Below, piece after piece: positions 61,767 through 64,000 of a stretch of 64,000 bases of DNA; the stretch's first letter is position 1; each line of letters begins with the position of its first letter. Made by a program: the position numbers and the translations under genes. The notes beneath the pieces were generated by a model that did not search any database, was not told where the DNA came from, and was given only the letters and a program-made list of their open reading frames with translations. Source of the DNA: Variovorax boronicumulans NBRC 103145 (GTDB lineage Bacteria; Pseudomonadota; Gammaproteobacteria; Burkholderiales; Burkholderiaceae_C); the NCBI RefSeq assembly GCF_001591345.1, contig NZ_BCUS01000018.1, positions 1-64,000 on the forward strand. The letters run 5' to 3'.

Positions 61767-63425
61767 CTAATTGTTACCCTGAATAACAGGACGAATTCGA
61801 TAGATCGAATTGTTCCTGTCGGCCGCCACGTAGACCGTGCCGTCGCGGCCCACGGCCACGCCCGTCACCACGTAGGGCGGGGGCAGGCCGGGCCCGGCCG
61901 CCAGGCCGATGGGCAGGTTCTCGGCGACGGTGCGGCGGGTGCCGGTGGCCGGGTCGATCTCGACCAGCCGGCGTGCCGCGCTCTCGGCCACGATGAAGCT
62001 GCCCCACGGCGTCTGGGCCAGGCCCTCGGGCAGCGCCAGCCCGTCGGCCACGGTGCGCAGCGGGGCGCTGGCGTCCAGCGGAATGCGCAGCAGCTTGCCG
62101 GCCGCCTCGGTCACGTAGAGCGCGCCGTCCTGGCCGACCACCAGTTGCACTGGGCCGTTCAGCCCGCTAGCCAGCACTGACTTCTCTGCAAACTTCGGCC
62201 CGCTGGCGCGGGTGATGCTGCCGGTGGCGAGCTCGGCGTAGATCACGCTGCCGTCGGGCATGGGCAGCGCGTCGAACGGCGCCTTCAGGCCGTGGATCGT
62301 TTCGACCGTCTTCAGGGTCTGCCGGTCGACCAGCTGCACCGAGCCCGTGAACCACGAGGTCAGCGCGAAGAGCTTGGGCGACAGCCCGACCGCGAAGGGG
62401 TAGTCGAGATCGGGGTCGCGCTGCATGCGGAACACGTCGCGCACCTCGCCGGTGCGCACGTCGACCTGCCGGAAGCCGAAGACGTCGGCCACCCACAGGT
62501 CGTTGCCGTCGATCTTCAGGCCCGCGGGCACCGCCACCTTGCCGCTGGTGAGCGTGCGCAGCTCGCCGGTGGTGGGGTTGAAGGCCTGCACTTCGTTGTT
62601 GGCCATGTTCGAGACATAGATCATTCCGTCCGGCGCGATCGCGAGGTTGTCGAGCGAGGGGCGCAGCTGCTTGGCGACGGTCTTCTTGCCGCTCGCAAGA
62701 TCGACCCGCACCAGCTCGCCGCTGCGTGCATCGACCACCCAGAGGTTGCCCTTGCCGTCGAGGTTGGCGGCGGCCGGGATCTTGAAGCCGTCGGCGATCA
62801 CGGTCAGGGCGCCGTCGGCGGGGTTGATCTTCACGACCTGGCCCTTGAACCACAGCGGGCCGTAGAGCAGGCCGTCGGGTCCGACCTCGAAGCCGTTGAA
62901 GCCGCCCATGTCCTTCTTGATGAGCCGGGGCGGCTGCTTGCCGTCGCGGTCGATTTCCCACAGCGCATCGCCCAGGAACACCTGCGAGGCGTAGAGCTTG
63001 CCGTTCTTGCGGTCGAAGTCGAGCGAGTTCAGGCCGGGCAGGTCCTTGGCGAGCACGCGCAGCGGCGCGCTGTCGTTCTCGCGGTAGCGCAGCATGCCCA
63101 TGAGGTAGTTGGTCCAGGCCAACTCGCCCTTCGGGCCGACCGCGATGTCGTCGGCCTGGCCCTCGGGCGCATCGATCAGCACCTTGGCGGCGCCGGTCTG
63201 GCGGTCGACCTCCCACAGCGTGTTGCCGAGCACGGAGCCCGCCAGCAGCCGGCCCTTCGCATCGATGGCCAGGCCGTGCACGCCCGCGAAGGACGACGGG
63301 GCCACGAGCACCTCGGGCGCCGCCCACGCGGCGGGGCGTTTGGGCGGTGGCGACAGCGAACTGCAGGCGGCGAGCAGGGCGAGGGCGGCGGTCAGCGCGG
63401 CAGCGCGGATCGAGCGACGGGGCAT
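61767..63425 (-). CDS. Beta-propeller lipoprotein (SMP-30/NHL-like)
   Basis: A 552-residue predicted lipoprotein. The signal ends with a lipobox LLAAC (C21). The mature part is a long series of about 45-residue blades of SMP-30/NHL-type beta-propeller, with repeated D-G-x-(L/I)-Y-V units such as LDNLAIAPDGMIYVSNMAN and GVAVGRDGTVYVAADRNN. Such proteins act as lactonases or as binding scaffolds. No catalytic metal set is obvious. The gene stands alone, with AT-rich flanks. Confidence 0.85.
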   Translation of the reverse strand: MPRRSIRAAALTAALALLAACSSLSPPPKRPAAWAAPEVLVAPSSFAGVHGLAIDAKGRLLAGSVLGNTLWEVDRQTGAAKVLIDAPEGQADDIAVGPKGELAWTNYLMGMLRYRENDSAPLRVLAKDLPGLNSLDFDRKNGKLYASQVFLGDALWEIDRDGKQPPRLIKKDMGGFNGFEVGPDGLLYGPLWFKGQVVKINPADGALTVIADGFKIPAAANLDGKGNLWVVDARSGELVRVDLASGKKTVAKQLRPSLDNLAIAPDGMIYVSNMANNEVQAFNPTTGELRTLTSGKVAVPAGLKIDGNDLWVADVFGFRQVDVRTGEVRDVFRMQRDPDLDYPFAVGLSPKLFALTSWFTGSVQLVDRQTLKTVETIHGLKAPFDALPMPDGSVIYAELATGSITRASGPKFAEKSVLASGLNGPVQLVVGQDGALYVTEAAGKLLRIPLDASAPLRTVADGLALPEGLAQTPWGSFIVAESAARRLVEIDPATGTRRTVAENLPIGLAAGPGLPPPYVVTGVAVGRDGTVYVAADRNNSIYRIRPVIQGNN

Positions 63426-63563
63426 GGCGATCTCCTCTGGGTTGGCTTTGTGGATGCGGCAGTGCGCCCGCAGTCTAGGAGCCGGAGGAGGCCGCGCAGT
63501 CGCTCGCGGGACAAGACGCGGACTTTCGTCCGCTGCGGATAACCCGCAGCACCCGGTGATTTT

Positions 63564-64000
63564 TCAGCCGCGCAGCAGCTGCGTCGCCGTGTGGATCAGC
63601 AGCCCCACCAGCCCGCCCACCAGCGTGCCGTTGATGCGGATGAACTGCAGGTCGCGCCCGATGTGGCGCTCGAGTTCGTCGGTCATCTCGTGCGCGTTCC
63701 ACTCGCCCACGCGCTCCTCGATGTAACGGCGGATGTCCTCCCGGTAGCGCTCGATGGCCGCCGGCGCGGCGGCTTCGAGTTGCTCGTTGATCCAGGCGCG
63801 GATCGCCGCGTCGTTCTGCAGCCGCTGGCCCAGCGCGCCGGCCATGGTGGCGATGCGCTGGCGGATGGTCGAGTCGGGGCGCCCGAGGTCGTCGTGCAGC
63901 CAGCCCAGCAGCTCGCCCCACAGGCCGTGCAGGTAGTCGCCCAGCGCCGGGTGCGCGATGAGCTCGGCGCGGATCTGCTCGCCGCGCTGCTGGAACTCGG
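63564..64000 (-). CDS. DUF445 family membrane-associated protein (5' end outside window)
   Basis: The last 144 codons of a DUF445 (YjiN-like) gene; the reading frame is open from the window edge to the stop at 63564. The segment EFQQRGEQIRAELIAHPALG, a W-rich stretch, then RDLQFIRINGTLVGGLVGLL and the hydrophobic C-terminus LIHTATQLLRG fit the family. DUF445 proteins are inner-membrane proteins of unknown function. An internal ATG at 63845 is not the true start. Confidence 0.85.
   Translation of the reverse strand, partial: EFQQRGEQIRAELIAHPALGDYLHGLWGELLGWLHDDLGRPDSTIRQRIATMAGALGQRLQNDAAIRAWINEQLEAAAPAAIERYREDIRRYIEERVGEWNAHEMTDELERHIGRDLQFIRINGTLVGGLVGLLIHTATQLLRG

Overview
The window is about 64 kb of GC-rich (roughly two-thirds G+C), densely coded chromosomal DNA. 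I found no tRNA or rRNA genes, no insertion sequences, no prophage and no CRISPR array. The gene set, with many Bug-type periplasmic receptors, MreBCD-PBP2 next to GatCAB, homogentisate catabolism and large catabolic operons under LysR and IclR control, suggests a free-living betaproteobacterium of the Burkholderiales. Comamonadaceae, and Variovorax in particular, is the closest match I recognise. The species is an inference from gene content, not from an alignment.

Layout, left to right. 1-2.9 kb: the end of a ketosynthase pair (aryl-polyene style) and an AmpG-like MFS permease. 3-7 kb: an M48 protease, then a Bug receptor with a flavin monooxygenase and a divergent LysR regulator. 7.1-12.1 kb: an operon-like minus-strand run of exonuclease III, a PcfJ-like protein, a DUF1266 protein and a DUF4034/Sel1-like protein. 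The last three have no known function. 12.1-21.8 kb: housekeeping genes (pyrE, gatCAB, mreBCD-mrdA). 21.8-28.3 kb: a minus-strand aromatic operon of metallo-beta-lactamase-fold protein, flavin hydroxylase plus small DUF2783 partner, homogentisate dioxygenase, Bug receptor and fumarylacetoacetase, with a divergent IclR regulator. This fits conversion of a hydroxyphenylacetate to homogentisate and on to fumarate and acetoacetate.

29.3-34.6 kb: a sirtuin, a GFA protein, a DUF3185 protein and a four-gene Mla-type ABC lipid transporter. 34.7-38.9 kb: LysR, mmsA and a GMC oxidoreductase, resembling a 3-hydroxypropionate catabolic locus. 38.9-39.5 kb: a decayed TetR remnant and a GIY-YIG protein. 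39.7-45.2 kb: an aldehyde dehydrogenase, an amino-acid binding protein, an aminotransferase and a thiamine-diphosphate enzyme, together the parts of an Ehrlich-like amino-acid degradation route. 45.5-47.9 kb: an ammonium transporter with a sigma-54 promoter and paired NtrC-like sites, an orphan transcript-like region ending in a strong terminator, and a TauE-type permease.

48.1-53.9 kb: TctAB, a glycine-rich RNA-binding protein whose ribosome binding site lies in a hairpin, DUF3820, a SUI1-type factor, a DEAD-box helicase and a slipin. 54.0-60.8 kb: an acyl-CoA carboxylase operon (beta, alpha, SDR, two acyl-CoA dehydrogenases) resembling the acyclic terpene (Atu) set. 60.9-64 kb: an MHYT membrane sensor, a beta-propeller lipoprotein and a partial DUF445 protein.

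The least explained elements are the PcfJ/DUF1266/DUF4034 cluster, the orphan RNA region near 47.0 kb, the zinc-site-depleted metallo-beta-lactamase-fold protein, the SDR without a YxxxK motif, and the long G-U-tolerant inverted repeat at 48.0 kb.
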